Positions 39,750 through 50,301 of a stretch of 64,000 nucleotides of DNA are shown in pieces. Position 1 is the stretch's first letter, and every line of letters begins with the position of its first letter. A program made the position numbers and the translations under genes. The notes beneath the pieces were generated by a model that worked only from the letters and a program-made list of their open reading frames with translations, was not told the origin of the DNA and did no database searches. Location: positions 1 to 64,000 of the forward strand of contig NZ_AKVZ01000020.1 of NCBI RefSeq assembly GCF_000273745.1, read 5' to 3'. The DNA is from Rickettsia australis str. Phillips (GTDB lineage Bacteria > Pseudomonadota > Alphaproteobacteria > Rickettsiales > Rickettsiaceae).

Positions 39750-40271
39750 ATTTCTAAAAATAATTTTCCTAAGGCTAATAGAGAAATCAGAGCTAAAGAA
39801 GTTCGTCTAGTAGGCGAAAACGGCGAAATGCACGGCGTTGTAAATATTAGAGAAGCATTAGATATAGCAGAAAGAGCAGGTCTTGACTTAGTCGAGATAT
39901 CACCGAATTCTGTACCCCCTGTCTGTAAAATTCTAGATTTTGGTAAGTTTAAGTACAAAAGCAAAAAGCGTTTGCATGAAGCACGCAAAAAGCAAAAAAT
40001 CGTCGTACTTAAAGAAATGAAATTTAAACCTAATATTAGTATAGGTGATTTTGAAACTAAGCTAAGAAAAATAAAAGAATTTTTAAAAGACGGAGATAAA
40101 GTAAAAATTTCTTTATGGTTTAAGGGACGAGAGATTCTTCATAAAGAGGTTGGTCAAGAACTATTTAAACGTATAGAAGTAGGACTCGAAGGACTCGTTA
40201 AAATCGATCAGCATGCTAAAATGGAAGGTAAGCAGATGATAATGATAGTTAGCCCTGATATTAAGGTGTGA
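39750..40271 (+). CDS. infC: Translation initiation factor IF-3 with ATT start
   Basis: Binds the 30S subunit and checks the initiator tRNA and start codon. The N-terminal domain starts [22 protein letters not shown] and has [24 protein letters not shown]; the C-terminal domain runs from [20 protein letters not shown] to the end. The first ATG of the frame (39828) would cut into the N-terminal domain. Upstream in the same frame is ATT at 39750 with CGGAGA six to eight bases before it, giving a full 173 residues. A rare AUU start is the known autoregulatory device of infC in many bacteria. Confidence 0.93.
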   Translation: MSKNNFPKANREIRAKEVRLVGENGEMHGVVNIREALDIAERAGLDLVEISPNSVPPVCKILDFGKFKYKSKKRLHEARKKQKIVVLKEMKFKPNISIGDFETKLRKIKEFLKDGDKVKISLWFKGREILHKEVGQELFKRIEVGLEGLVKIDQHAKMEGKQMIMIVSPDIKV

Positions 40272-40337
40272 TAGCTACTCAAATCGTTATGAGCTACGTG
40301 GCTGTGTGTTGTTGCATGAATCGGTCAAACCTACTCG

Positions 40338-40477
40338 ATTTCATTCCCGCGTGTAGGCAGGGATCCAGTAAAATATATAAAAAACAAGTTTTTTATATAT
40401 TTGTTTTATCAAATATGTAACTTCTATATTAATATTGAAGTTATTTTACTGGATCCCCGCCTACGCGGGAATGAAAT
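40338..40477. repeat. Type A palindromic repeat
   Basis: TTTCATTCCCGCGTGTAGGC on the left, GCCTACGCGGGAATGAAAT on the right, with AACAAGTTTTTTATATA in the interior. Confidence 0.86.
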
Positions 40478-40554
40478 AAAATGAGCCATACAACAACGCC
40501 TCCTCGCAATGACATTAAGAACAACAATAATAAAAAATCAAATCTAAACAAATT

Positions 40555-41793
40555 ATGCCGATTAAAATTTTAATGCCTGCTTTATCTCCGACTATGACGG
40601 CAGGAAATCTAGCTAGGTGGTTAAAAAAAGAAGGAGATAAAGTTAATCCTGGGGAAGTAATTGCCGAAATTGAAACCGATAAAGCAACGATGGAAGTAGA
40701 AGCAGTAGATGAAGGTATACTGGCCAAAATAGTTATCCCACAAAATAGTCAAAATGTACCTGTTAACTCTTTAATTGCCGTATTAAGTGAAGAAGGAGAA
40801 GAAAAAGCGGATATTGATGCGTTTATTACAAAAAATAATAATGTATCACCGTCACCAAAAACAGATGCTAACCTTCCAAAACCCCACGAGAATATAGCTA
40901 AGCTAGAAGAGCAGGTAGCAGTTATAAAACATGATGCTAGTAAAATATTCGCCTCACCTCTTGCAAAAAGACTTGCAAAAATGGGAAATATTAGACTTGA
41001 GAGCGTGAAAGGTAGCGGTCCATACGGTAGAATAGTCAAACAAGATGTCTTATCATATACTCCTAGCACTGTTCATAATAAAATAGTTAGTAGAAATCCT
41101 GAAGAATATCGTTTAGTACCAAATAATAATATCCGCAAGATTATAGCCAAGCGTCTACTTGAATCTAAACAAACAGTTCCACATTTTTATTTATCTATAG
41201 AATGTAATGTTGATAAATTGTTAGATATAAGAGAAGATATTAATAAATCTTTTTTTGAAGATAAATCAACAAGGATATCGGTTAATGATTTTATTATTTT
41301 AGCAGTAGCCAAAGCTTTACAAGCAGTACCAAATGCCAATGCTAGTTGGGGGGAAGATGCAATTAGATATTACAATAATATCGATATTTCAGTAGCGGTA
41401 GCGATTGAGAACGGGCTTGTTACGCCGATAGTTAAAAATGCCAATCAAAAAAACATTATAGAGCTATCTCGTGAAATGAAAGGATTAATAAAGAAAGCAA
41501 AAGATAATAAATTAACCCCTGAAGAATTTCAGGGCGGAGGGTTTACCATTTCTAACCTCGGTATGTACGGTATTAAAAATTTCAATGCTATAATTAACCC
41601 ACCACAAAGTTGTATAATGAGCGTCGGAGCTAGTGCAAAACGTGCTATAGTCAAGAATGATCAAATAACTATAGCAACAATTATGGATGTAACTCTTTCT
41701 GCCGATCACCGAGTAGTAGACGGAGCAGTCGGTGCTGAGTTCTTGGCAGCGTTTAAGAAGTTTATAGAAAGCCCCGCTTTGATATTGATATAA
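40555..41793 (+). CDS. pdhC: Pyruvate dehydrogenase E2, dihydrolipoamide acetyltransferase
   Basis: Core of the pyruvate dehydrogenase complex. One lipoyl domain (residues 1-78, lysine in [17 protein letters not shown]) is followed by a linker, the E1/E3-binding domain ([33 protein letters not shown], about 125-160) and the catalytic domain, ending with the active-site [14 protein letters not shown]. 412 residues, a usual length. Other pdh subunits are outside the window. Confidence 0.95.
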   Translation: MPIKILMPALSPTMTAGNLARWLKKEGDKVNPGEVIAEIETDKATMEVEAVDEGILAKIVIPQNSQNVPVNSLIAVLSEEGEEKADIDAFITKNNNVSPSPKTDANLPKPHENIAKLEEQVAVIKHDASKIFASPLAKRLAKMGNIRLESVKGSGPYGRIVKQDVLSYTPSTVHNKIVSRNPEEYRLVPNNNIRKIIAKRLLESKQTVPHFYLSIECNVDKLLDIREDINKSFFEDKSTRISVNDFIILAVAKALQAVPNANASWGEDAIRYYNNIDISVAVAIENGLVTPIVKNANQKNIIELSREMKGLIKKAKDNKLTPEEFQGGGFTISNLGMYGIKNFNAIINPPQSCIMSVGASAKRAIVKNDQITIATIMDVTLSADHRVVDGAVGAEFLAAFKKFIESPALILI

Positions 41794-41837
41794 GCCGTCA
41801 TTACGAACATTGCCCATGTGGATCAATTTCATCTCTG

Positions 41838-41937
41838 TGTCATCCCGTGACTTGACCACAGGATCCATAAAAACAACTTAAAATACTAATATTATAGTAT
41901 TTTAAGATGGATACCGCGCTCAAGTCGCGGTATGACA
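41838..41937. repeat. Type C palindromic repeat
   Basis: TGTCATCCCGTGACTTGACC, then an inner AATACTAATATTATAGTATT palindrome, then AAGTCGCGGTATGACA. Confidence 0.84.
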
Positions 41938-41966
41938 ATAATCAAAACAAATCAAAATAAAATAAC

Positions 41967-43034
41967 ATGAGTTTTTCAGATAATTTAGCAAAAATTTTAG
42001 ATAAATATGAAAATTTAGGCAAAAAACTATCTTCCGGCATTATAGGAGACGAGTTTGTGAAGGCATCTAAAGAATATGCCGAACTTGAAGATGTTGTAGT
42101 AAAAATTAAAGAATATAATAAAGCTAAATCTGAGCTTGAAGAAGCAAATAATTTTAAGCTAGAAGTAGGACTTGATAATACCACTTTAGAAATGATTGAA
42201 GACGAAATACATACTCTTGAAAATTCGTTACCAAAACTTGAAAGAGCTGTAAAAATTGCTTTATTACCGAAAGATGATGCGGATAATAAAAGTGCTATTA
42301 TTGAAGTTAGAGCAGGAAGCGGCGGAGAAGAAGCCGCACTTTTTGCTGCCGTACTTTTCAATATGTACCAACGATACGCCGAGTTAAAAGGATGGCGTTT
42401 CGAGATATTAGCAATTTCCGATACTGGCATAGGCGGTTATAAAGAAGCATCGGCGTCGATAAAAGGCAAAGATGTATTCTCTAAGCTCAAATTTGAATCA
42501 GGCGTTCATAGAGTGCAGAGAGTACCGGAAACGGAATCACAAGGACGTATTCACACTTCAGCAGCAACAGTTGCAGTACTTCCTGAGGCTGAAGAGGTTG
42601 ATATTAAAATTGAAGATAAAGACTTAAGAATTGATACTTATAGAGCTTCAGGGGCTGGTGGACAGCACGTTAATACTACCGATTCTGCCGTACGTATAAC
42701 CCATATCCCTACCGGTATTACCGTAGCCTTACAAGATGAGAAGTCACAGCATAAAAATAAAGCAAAGGCGTTAAAAATTCTACGTGCTAGAATTTATGAA
42801 GAAGAACGACGTAACAAGGAACAAGAAAGAGCCGATAGTAGAAGAGGGCAGGTAGGTTCGGGAGATCGTTCGGAACGGATACGTACTTATAATTTCCCAC
42901 AGGGAAGAGTATCAGACCATAGAATAAACTTAACTCTTTATAAGATAGACGAAGTAGTTAAAAACGGACAATTAGATGAATTTGTTGAAGCTTTAATTGC
43001 AGATGATGAAGCTAAAAAACTTTCAGAGATATAG
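41967..43034 (+). CDS. prfA: Peptide chain release factor 1
   Basis: Releases peptides at UAA and UAG. The anticodon-like tripeptide PET in [18 protein letters not shown] and the catalytic GGQ in [18 protein letters not shown] are present. 355 residues, standard domain order (helical N-terminal domain, PCRF, GGQ domain, C-terminal tail). The methyltransferase that modifies the GGQ glutamine is not nearby. Confidence 0.96.
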   Translation: MSFSDNLAKILDKYENLGKKLSSGIIGDEFVKASKEYAELEDVVVKIKEYNKAKSELEEANNFKLEVGLDNTTLEMIEDEIHTLENSLPKLERAVKIALLPKDDADNKSAIIEVRAGSGGEEAALFAAVLFNMYQRYAELKGWRFEILAISDTGIGGYKEASASIKGKDVFSKLKFESGVHRVQRVPETESQGRIHTSAATVAVLPEAEEVDIKIEDKDLRIDTYRASGAGGQHVNTTDSAVRITHIPTGITVALQDEKSQHKNKAKALKILRARIYEEERRNKEQERADSRRGQVGSGDRSERIRTYNFPQGRVSDHRINLTLYKIDEVVKNGQLDEFVEALIADDEAKKLSEI

Positions 43035-43039
43035 AGGCG

Positions 43040-43203
43040 ATGTCATCCCGTGGCTTGACCACAGCATCCAGTAAAAACCATTTAAAGTATACCAAATTAT
43101 TTTGGCATTTTTAATTGGATTTAGTGATCAAGCGAATTAGGTAATACCGAGATATTTTTTAGTATAAAAAGATGGATACCGTGGTCAAGCCACGGGATGA
43201 CAA
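43040..43203. repeat. Type C palindromic repeat
   Basis: ATGTCATCCCGTGGCTTGAC with its right arm GTCAAGCCACGGGATGACA, separated by about 125 bases including fragments of other repeats. Confidence 0.85.
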
Positions 43204-43209
43204 TGTAAA

Positions 43210-44973
43210 ATGAAAACACAAGCATCTGTAAACGGTAAAATCTGGCAGCAGAAACTAATTAACGAAGATATAGTCACCGAGTTATGTCGTAGTTTCAAAA
43301 TTAGTGATTTACTGGCTAGGATAGTATCATTAAGAGTAAATAATCTAGAGGAAGTAGAAAATTTTTTGATACCGAAAATCAAAAATTTATTACCTGATCC
43401 TTTTCATCTACTCGATATGAAAAAGGCTGTAGATAGAACCGTTAAAGCTATTTTAAATAACCAAAAAATATGTATCTTTGCCGATTATGATGTAGACGGT
43501 GCTACTTCAGCTGCTTTACTTAAAAATGTCTTTAGAGATTTAAATATAATATGTGATATTTATGTTCCTGATCGTATAGCTGAAGGATATGGTCCTACTC
43601 CTTTTGCTATGCAAAACATTAAAGATAAAGGTACAGAACTATTAATTACGGTTGACTGCGGTGCTATGGCACACGAAGCCCTAAAACACGCAAAAGATCT
43701 TAACCTTGATGTTATAGTAATCGATCATCATATAGCTACGGAAATATTACCGGATGCAGTAGCGATAGTCAATCCAAATCGTATTGATGAAAAAAGCGAA
43801 TATAAACATTTGGCCGCCGTAGGAGTTGCTTTCTTATTTGCAACTGCAATATTATCGAATTTAAAAAAGCAAAATTATTTCACGCAAACAATACTTCAGC
43901 CTAACCTAATGAAGTATCTAGATTTAGTAGCTCTTGGTACTGTTTGCGATATGATGACATTAACAGGCTTAAATCGTGCATTTGTCGCAAGCGGTTTGAA
44001 AGTAATGCAACAAAGACAAAATATTGGTATTAAAACATTATATGATATGGCAGGACTTAATGAAATACCGAAATGTTATCATTTAGGTTTTATTTTAGGT
44101 CCACGTATCAATGCAGGCGGTAGAGTAGGAAAATCAAGTTTAGGGGCTAATCTCCTCTCTACTAGTTGTTCTAATGAAGCAAGTAAATTAGCTGAAGAAC
44201 TCGAAAAACATAATAATGAGCGTAAAGTAATTGAGTTATTAATGATAGAAGAGGCAACAGAAATTGCTTTAACTCAACAAGATAGTAGTTTATTATTTAT
44301 CGTAAAAGAAGGATGGCATCCAGGCGTTATAGGAATCGTTGCCGGCAGATTAAAAGAAAAATTTGATAAGCCGGTAGCGGTTGTGGCTTTAAATGACGGG
44401 ATTGGTAAAGCTTCATGCCGTTCTATTTTAGGTATTGATTTCGGTGCTGAGATTATCAATGCTAAAAGCAAAGATTTGCTAATAGCAGGCGGAGGTCATG
44501 CTATGGCTGCAGGTTTTACCGTAACTGCTGAAAAATTACAAGAATTGCAGAATTTTTTTAATAATGCTTTTAGAATTAGTATAAATAAACTAGAAAATCA
44601 TAAGCATGCAGAATATGATATTGATTTAACGGTTAATGGTGTGAATTTCCATTTAATGGAGGAATTAAACACTTTAGAGCCTTTCGGTCAAGGAAATCAT
44701 GAGCCTATATTTAAATTTGATGATTTATTTGTATTAAAAGCAGATATCGTTGGAAGTAAGCATATTAAATGTATACTTGTTCCAAATAAGCGAAGCTTTG
44801 GTAATAAAGCCTTATCTGCTATTGCTTTTAATTCGGTAGGAACTTCATTTGAAGATGTTTTATTAAGCCCTAAAGCAAAAAATATTGCCGCAATAGGAAC
44901 GTTAAAAACCAATAATTGGCAAAATAATTATACTATTCAATTAATTATAAAAGATATACTTCTTAGAGAGTAG
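43210..44973 (+). CDS. recJ: Single-strand 5'-3' exonuclease RecJ
   Basis: Exonuclease of recombination and mismatch repair. DHH-family motifs: DYDVDGATSAALL (motif I), TVDCGAMAHEAL, VIDHHIA (DHH) and VALGTVCDMM, then GFILGPRINAGGRVG. The DHHA1 domain follows with GGGHAMAAGFTV near residue 432 and a C-terminal OB-like domain. 587 residues, normal. Confidence 0.95.
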   Translation: MKTQASVNGKIWQQKLINEDIVTELCRSFKISDLLARIVSLRVNNLEEVENFLIPKIKNLLPDPFHLLDMKKAVDRTVKAILNNQKICIFADYDVDGATSAALLKNVFRDLNIICDIYVPDRIAEGYGPTPFAMQNIKDKGTELLITVDCGAMAHEALKHAKDLNLDVIVIDHHIATEILPDAVAIVNPNRIDEKSEYKHLAAVGVAFLFATAILSNLKKQNYFTQTILQPNLMKYLDLVALGTVCDMMTLTGLNRAFVASGLKVMQQRQNIGIKTLYDMAGLNEIPKCYHLGFILGPRINAGGRVGKSSLGANLLSTSCSNEASKLAEELEKHNNERKVIELLMIEEATEIALTQQDSSLLFIVKEGWHPGVIGIVAGRLKEKFDKPVAVVALNDGIGKASCRSILGIDFGAEIINAKSKDLLIAGGGHAMAAGFTVTAEKLQELQNFFNNAFRISINKLENHKHAEYDIDLTVNGVNFHLMEELNTLEPFGQGNHEPIFKFDDLFVLKADIVGSKHIKCILVPNKRSFGNKALSAIAFNSVGTSFEDVLLSPKAKNIAAIGTLKTNNWQNNYTIQLIIKDILLRE

Positions 44974-45002
44974 ATAACGTTGCCCGCATGGATACCTGAA
45001 CC

Positions 45003-45121
45003 ATCATTGCAAGGAACCGTAAGCGACTCAGCAATCTAGAAAAATAATGACAAAATTCTGTAAATCAGAATTTTTTACTGGATTGCTTCGTTAAAACTTA
45101 CAGTTTTTCCTTGCAATGACG
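45003..45121. repeat. Type B palindromic repeat
   Basis: ATCATTGCAAGGAACCGTAAG ... AAAATTCTGTAAATCAG ... TTTCCTTGCAATGACGG. Confidence 0.86.
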
Positions 45122-45197
45122 GTAAACCGATCCATGCAACAAAGCCGAAAATAGATAAGCGATTACATAATAATAACTTAAAAAAACAATAATATTT

Positions 45198-46514
45198 ATG
45201 AACGATTCAAAGAAAACAACAATTTCCAAAGACTTAGCAGAAGTACAAGAGCATTATCAAGATTATCCGTATCCTTTCAGAGACCCAAATCAAGAAAAAG
45301 AACGTTTACTTGCAATTTGCGGTGAGTTCTTAGGAGAATTAAACCATTTTCTATATAAAGGAAAAGAAAATTTTAATAATAATTTTAGATGCTTAATAGC
45401 GGGCGGCGGCACTGGTGATTCAACTATTTATCTTGCCGAGCAGTTAAAAGATAAAAAAAATGCTGAGATAATATATCTAGATTTTAGTAAACCTAGCATG
45501 GAAGTAGCACAAAAACGTGCAGAAGTACGAGGACTTAAAAATATTAAATGGATTAATGATTCAATATTTAATATACCTAATTTAAAACTTGGAAAATTCG
45601 ATTATATAAATTGTACCGGTGTGCTCCATCATTTAGTAAATCCCGATGAAGGTTTAAAAACTCTAAAAGATTCTTTAAAGCCAACCGGCGGTATGGGTTT
45701 AATGGTATATGCTAAATACGGACGTACCGGTGTTTATCAAATTCAGGATTTAATGAAAATGATAAATAAAGATACTAAAAACCGTGTCGAAGAAGTAATG
45801 AACGGGAAACTAATTCTAGATAATTTGCCTGCTACTAACTGGTATAAAAGAGGTTGGGAGTTATTTTCAGATTACCAAAATTTCGGTGACGTCGGAGTTT
45901 ATGACATGTTCCTGCACAAACAGGATAGAGCCTATTCCGTTCCTGAGTTATATGAATTCGTAAAAAAAGCAGGCTTAAATTTTGTTGATTATCTTGATCC
46001 TTTAGAAAAAATTTTATTGAGACCGGAACATTATATAAAAGATTTTTCACTGCTGCAAAAAGTTCAAAAGATGGATAAAGTAACTAGAGAAGCAATTTCC
46101 GAAATACTTACCGGTAATATTATTAAACATTCATTTTACGTATCAAACCAAAAAGATAGTGTAGCCTCTCTTGATGACCTTGATAATATACCGTACTTCC
46201 ATAATATTGCCAATTTTGCTAAACAAATTTACGAGCATTTGGAATCTAATCCTTCAGCAGTAAATAATGCTATTAATTTTACTATTAATAATGGGATATT
46301 AAATAATGTTAACATCTCAATGTCTATATTTAGAAGCACTAAATATATTTTTAAATATATGGTAGAAGAGAAAAGTTTAAGAGAAATATTTGATGCGGTA
46401 CGTAGCGAACTAAACCAAGAAATAAGTAATAAAGCATTATTAAACGAAGTGAAAAACATTTTTACTCCATTACTTAATTCAAATGTGTTATTATTAAAAT
46501 CAAATGATTTGTAG
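45198..46514 (+). CDS. Class I SAM-dependent methyltransferase
   Basis: A two-domain protein of 438 residues. The N-terminal Rossmann domain has HYQDYPYPFRDPNQEKERLL, the SAM loop LIAGGGTGDSTIYLAEQL near residue 75, the acidic DFSKPSMEVAQKRAEVRGL and the later YINCTGVLHHLVNPDEGL. The C-terminal half is helical and less conserved. The YPYP-type start is shared by rickettsial protein lysine methyltransferases and related bacterial enzymes, so a protein substrate is possible. It stands alone, not in a sugar or lipid operon. Confidence 0.82.
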   Translation: MNDSKKTTISKDLAEVQEHYQDYPYPFRDPNQEKERLLAICGEFLGELNHFLYKGKENFNNNFRCLIAGGGTGDSTIYLAEQLKDKKNAEIIYLDFSKPSMEVAQKRAEVRGLKNIKWINDSIFNIPNLKLGKFDYINCTGVLHHLVNPDEGLKTLKDSLKPTGGMGLMVYAKYGRTGVYQIQDLMKMINKDTKNRVEEVMNGKLILDNLPATNWYKRGWELFSDYQNFGDVGVYDMFLHKQDRAYSVPELYEFVKKAGLNFVDYLDPLEKILLRPEHYIKDFSLLQKVQKMDKVTREAISEILTGNIIKHSFYVSNQKDSVASLDDLDNIPYFHNIANFAKQIYEHLESNPSAVNNAINFTINNGILNNVNISMSIFRSTKYIFKYMVEEKSLREIFDAVRSELNQEISNKALLNEVKNIFTPLLNSNVLLLKSNDL

Positions 46515-46549
46515 AGTATACGTGGATTGGTTTATCCAAACGTCCTTGA

Positions 46550-46642
46550 TGTCATACCGAGGCTTGTCCACGGTATCCAAGAAAATAATAAAATTATTAG
46601 TACTTTTATTGTTTTTATGGACCCCGTGCCACGGGGTGACAC
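46550..46642. repeat. Type C palindromic repeat
   Basis: ATGTCATACCGAGGCTTGTC ... CGTGCCACGGGGTGACA. The following bases to 46905 are AT-rich and hold only a short repeat fragment (CTCGCAATGACG at 46677) and the rho upstream region. Confidence 0.78.
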
Positions 46643-46905
46643 AGTGAGTTTTACCGGTCTATGCAACACAATACCTGCTCGCAATGACGATTTGAGTTGA
46701 CAATGTGCTATTACGTTGTTAATATGCTTTTACATATATAAACAGCTCTTATAAGCTAACAAGATAAATAATTCTTCAAACCACAAGAATAAATAAAATT
46801 TTCTAAAAATCTAATTTGATTCCTAATTTTAAATAAGTATATTACTTACCTTTAAACTTAATTGCTAACTCAACTTTTCAATTATAATCTATTAATAATA
46901 AAATA

Positions 46906-48282
46906 ATGAACACAACTAATAAAGAATCTACAGAAGAACTTAACAATACCGAGTCCAATAATAATCATAATAATTTTGCAGAGAACGGTAATATTATTAA
47001 TTTAAAACAATTAAAACGTAAATTACCGGAGGAACTACAAGCTCAAGCAGAAGCATTAAAAATCGAAAATATTAATTCATTACTTAAACAAGAATTAGTT
47101 TTTGCAATTTTAAAAAAATCTGTAGAGCAGGGAGGTTTAATAGTGGGAGAAGGGGTACTTGAAGTACTACCTGACGGATTTGGTTTTTTACGTTCGCCAG
47201 AAGTAAACTATTTAGCAGGTCCTGATGATATTTATATTTCTCCTAGTCAGATTCGTCGCTTTGGTCTGCGTACCGGTGATACTGTAGAAGGTCAGATCAG
47301 AGCTCCAAAAGCCGGAGAACGTTATTTTGCTTTACTGAAAGTCAATAGAGTAAATTTTGAAGACCCTTCTAAAGCTTATCATCGTGTTCATTTTGATAAT
47401 TTAACTCCCTTATATCCTGATGAAAAATTAGGATTAGAACTTGAAAATAATAGTAAAGATAGTAAGGATTTTAGTACACGAGTTATTGAACTTGTTGCCC
47501 CTATGGGTAAAGGACAACGTGCATTAATAGTAGCACCACCTCGTACAGGTAAAACCGTATTATTACAAAATATAGCACATGCAATTACAACCAATAATCC
47601 GGAAGTATTTTTAATAGTACTGTTAATAGATGAAAGACCTGAAGAAGTAACCGATATGCAACGTTCTGTGCGTGGAGAGGTTGTTAGCTCTACTTTTGAT
47701 GAACCAGCAAGTAGGCACGTACAGCTTGCAGAAATGGTTATCGAAAAAGCAAAGCGTTTAGTAGAACATAAAAAAGACGTAGTAATTTTAGTAGATGCGA
47801 TAACACGTTTAGCTCGTGCTTATAATACCGTAGTGCCGTCATCAGGTAAAGTATTAACGGGCGGTGTTGATGCCAATGCACTACAAAGACCGAAAAGATT
47901 TTTTGGAGCAGCAAGAAATATCGAAAATGGCGGTTCGCTTACTATAATAGGTACAGCTTTAATTGAAACCGGTTCTCGTATGGATGAGGTAATTTTTGAG
48001 GAGTTTAAAGGTACAGGTAATTCCGAGATAGTTCTAGATCGTAAGATTGCCGATAAACGTATTTATCCGGCTATTGATATAACGAGATCAGGAACTAGAA
48101 AAGAAGATTTATTAGTAGATAAAATAATATTAAATAAAATGTGGGTTCTTCGTCGTATTATCGACCCAATGGGTAGCAGTGAAGCAATAGAATTTTTACT
48201 CAAAAAACTTGAAACTACTAAAACCAACAATGAGTTTTTTGAGATGATGAAGAGTCCTGAACGCCCTAAGAATGGTTTGTAG
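46906..48282 (+). CDS. rho: Transcription termination factor Rho
   Basis: Hexameric RNA helicase. The RNA-binding cold-shock-like domain has [15 protein letters not shown] and [17 protein letters not shown]; the ATPase has [11 protein letters not shown] (P-loop), [13 protein letters not shown] and [14 protein letters not shown]. 458 residues, with an N-terminal asparagine-rich tail. The ATG at 46906 follows a run of AT-rich sequence without a strong ribosome binding site. Confidence 0.96.
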   Translation: MNTTNKESTEELNNTESNNNHNNFAENGNIINLKQLKRKLPEELQAQAEALKIENINSLLKQELVFAILKKSVEQGGLIVGEGVLEVLPDGFGFLRSPEVNYLAGPDDIYISPSQIRRFGLRTGDTVEGQIRAPKAGERYFALLKVNRVNFEDPSKAYHRVHFDNLTPLYPDEKLGLELENNSKDSKDFSTRVIELVAPMGKGQRALIVAPPRTGKTVLLQNIAHAITTNNPEVFLIVLLIDERPEEVTDMQRSVRGEVVSSTFDEPASRHVQLAEMVIEKAKRLVEHKKDVVILVDAITRLARAYNTVVPSSGKVLTGGVDANALQRPKRFFGAARNIENGGSLTIIGTALIETGSRMDEVIFEEFKGTGNSEIVLDRKIADKRIYPAIDITRSGTRKEDLLVDKIILNKMWVLRRIIDPMGSSEAIEFLLKKLETTKTNNEFFEMMKSPERPKNGL

Positions 48283-48329
48283 TTGTCATGAACTACGTAT
48301 CCGTGTAGGTTTTTTATTGGATAACTCTG

Positions 48330-48470
48330 ATGTCATTCCCGTGTAGCCTTGTTATGTGGACGCCTTATGTTCATTCCTACACAAGCAGGAATCTCCATCA
48401 TAAAGCGAGATAAATCGAGCTTTTACATGCTTTAAAGTGCTGGATTGCCCGCCTACGCTGGGATGACATC
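48330..48470. repeat. Type A palindromic repeat, composite
   Basis: ATGTCATTCCCGTGTAGCC at 48330 and a second left arm TTCATTCCTACACAAGCAGG AATC at 48370; the right arm GCCCGCCTACGCTGGGATGACAT closes it. Confidence 0.75.
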
Positions 48471-48501
48471 GAATTGGATAACTAAAAAAACATAAGAACC
48501 A

Positions 48502-49416
48502 ATGAGTATAACACCTGATTATTTAATTGAAAGAAGACAAATAAAATCTCGTTTGTTAATTTGGAAGCTAGCAGCTATTATTTTAATTGCTATCGTATTC
48601 TTACTAGTTGGTAAAGATTTTGTTCTACAAGAAGTTTTACCTATTAATATTAATGAAGACTATATAGCTTCCATATTAATAGACGAAATAATTCTTGAAG
48701 ACGAAAAGCGTGATAAAAAGCTCAAAAAAATAATCAATGATTCTCATATTAAAGCGTTAATAGTTAACGTAAATTCTCCTGGCGGTACGGTAGTCGGCTC
48801 TGAAAAAATTTATACTATCTTACGTAAAATATCCGAGAAAAAGCCGGTAGTAATCGTTATGGGAACAATGGCTGCAAGCGGAGGTTATTTAATCTCTCTC
48901 GGAGGCGATTATATTATTAGCCATAACGGCACTATTACGGGTTCAATAGGTGTAATACTACAAACAGCCGAGGTAACGGAGCTTGCTCAAAAATTGGGGA
49001 TTAAGTTTAATAATTTCAAATCAGGTGAATTAAAAGCTGCCCCAAATCTTACCGAAAAACTGACGGAAGCAGTGCGGGTAGCCATTATGGAAAATATAGA
49101 AGATACTTATAATTTTTTCCTTGAACTTGTTTCAGAGCGGCGTAATCTTCCTATCGAAGAAGTAAAAAAGCTCGCAGACGGACGAGTATATTCAGGTCGT
49201 CAGGCTTTAAAGTTAAAGCTTGTGGATGCTATAGGCTCGGAAGATACTGCATTAAAATGGTTGCAGGAAGTTAAGAAAATTAATGCTAATCTACTAGTTA
49301 AAGATTATCAATTAAAACCAAAACCAAAATTAATGGACATAATACTTGAAGATTTTGATAGTATAGCACCTAGTTTTTTTAAAAATAGTTTTAATGGAAT
49401 CAAAGCAATTTTTTAA
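48502..49416 (+). CDS. sppA: Signal peptide peptidase SppA-type serine protease
   Basis: Inner-membrane S49 protease that cuts released signal peptides. One N-terminal membrane helix (about residues 15-32). The nucleophile serine is in MAASGGYLISLGGDYI near residue 130, the catalytic lysine in NNFKSGELKAAPN near 180, and the NSPGG strand near 93. 304 residues, the short form like Bacillus SppA. The following HU-like gene starts two bases after the stop. Confidence 0.92.
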   Translation: MSITPDYLIERRQIKSRLLIWKLAAIILIAIVFLLVGKDFVLQEVLPININEDYIASILIDEIILEDEKRDKKLKKIINDSHIKALIVNVNSPGGTVVGSEKIYTILRKISEKKPVVIVMGTMAASGGYLISLGGDYIISHNGTITGSIGVILQTAEVTELAQKLGIKFNNFKSGELKAAPNLTEKLTEAVRVAIMENIEDTYNFFLELVSERRNLPIEEVKKLADGRVYSGRQALKLKLVDAIGSEDTALKWLQEVKKINANLLVKDYQLKPKPKLMDIILEDFDSIAPSFFKNSFNGIKAIF

Positions 49417-49418
49417 TA

Positions 49419-49667
49419 ATGGTTACTAAGAATTATTTAATAGATAAAGTACATGATAAACTGAATTATCTTTCCAAAGAAGATGTTAAAGATTCAGTAG
49501 ATTTAATCTTAGATTATTTAAGTCGGTCTCTCAAAGAACAAGAGCGTATCGAGATTAGAAATTTTGGTAACTTCTCCATACGCAAACGCAAATTCCCTGC
49601 AAGCAATAAATTCTATAATATTGTTTATTACAGAATGCCTAAAAATTTATTTCACTATATGGAGTAG
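49419..49667 (+). CDS. HU/IHF-like DNA-binding protein, short arm
   Basis: The N-terminal dimer half (KNYLIDKVHDKLNYLSKEDVKDSVDLILDYL) and the core EIRNFGNFSIRKRKF follow the HU/IHF family. The DNA-intercalating beta arm, normally NP-x-TG, is replaced by the shorter PASNKFYNIVYYRMPKNLFHYME, giving 82 residues instead of about 90-95. Bending strength may therefore be reduced. It is probably cotranscribed with sppA, as in other alphaproteobacteria (often called ihfB/himD). Confidence 0.82.
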   Translation: MVTKNYLIDKVHDKLNYLSKEDVKDSVDLILDYLSRSLKEQERIEIRNFGNFSIRKRKFPASNKFYNIVYYRMPKNLFHYME

Positions 49668-49674
49668 ATAAGTT

Positions 49675-49872
49675 ATGGAATGGTCTAAATATAGTGTTAT
49701 AGAGAAGTGGAAAATAATAAAAAGTATGGTACTACATAATAATATTTTGTCCATGGCTCTTCATATTGAAGATTTAGAACTTTTCAAAAAAATATTATCG
49801 ATAAACGGACAATTGGTTATTCAAGCACTTAATATAGACCATCTCATGTATCACGATATTATAAAAATATGA
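49675..49872 (+). CDS. Short hypothetical protein
   Basis: 65 residues (MEWSKYSVIEKWKIIKSM...), beginning 8 bases after the HU-like stop. Its helical pairs (ALHIEDLELFKKILSINGQ) look like one degenerate ankyrin-type repeat, but this is weak. It may be the front piece of a longer lost gene; the next frame starts at 49922. Confidence 0.35.
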   Translation: MEWSKYSVIEKWKIIKSMVLHNNILSMALHIEDLELFKKILSINGQLVIQALNIDHLMYHDIIKI

Positions 49873-49921
49873 TTTTTTTGAAGCATTATATAATTAATTA
49901 AATGATAGTAAACCAACAATC

Positions 49922-50221
49922 ATGCTTTTAGTATCTAATAAGAAAGAATATTATCATATTTTTGAAGAAGTATGTAATGAATCTTTAAAGGAAAAAATAT
50001 CATCAATAATGACATATTTAGAAAAAGAATCTGTTGATCACCCTAGATGGGAATATGAAGAAACTTTAGAATACTATTTAGAAACTAGAAAAAATTATGA
50101 TAAGTCTAAATCTGAACCCAAAATAGAAAAAAGCGAAGAGAAACTTAATTTAAATTATGCAAAATTAGATTTAAAATATTATGAAGAATTTTTAGATTAT
50201 TACTTAAACGTTATAGGATAG
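49922..50221 (+). CDS. Small charged helical protein, unrecognised
   Basis: 99 residues (MLLVSNKKEYYHIFEEVCNE...), strongly charged and lacking membrane segments or signal. With the previous small frame it may represent two remnants of one gene. Codon use is similar to neighbours. Confidence 0.4.
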   Translation: MLLVSNKKEYYHIFEEVCNESLKEKISSIMTYLEKESVDHPRWEYEETLEYYLETRKNYDKSKSEPKIEKSEEKLNLNYAKLDLKYYEEFLDYYLNVIG

Positions 50222-50243
50222 GTTAATAAAATTTTCCTCTCAC

Positions 50244-50272
50244 TTGACATTATAATAATAGGCAACTATCTT
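50244..50272 (+). promoter_or_regulatory. Promoter of the small lipoprotein gene
   Basis: Consensus TTGACA at 50244-50249 and TATCTT at 50267-50272, spacer 17. It is one of the closest matches to consensus in the window, 30 bases before the lipoprotein ATG. Confidence 0.7.
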
Positions 50273-50301
50273 AAGTGTAGAATTAAAACAGGGTATTTAT
50301 T

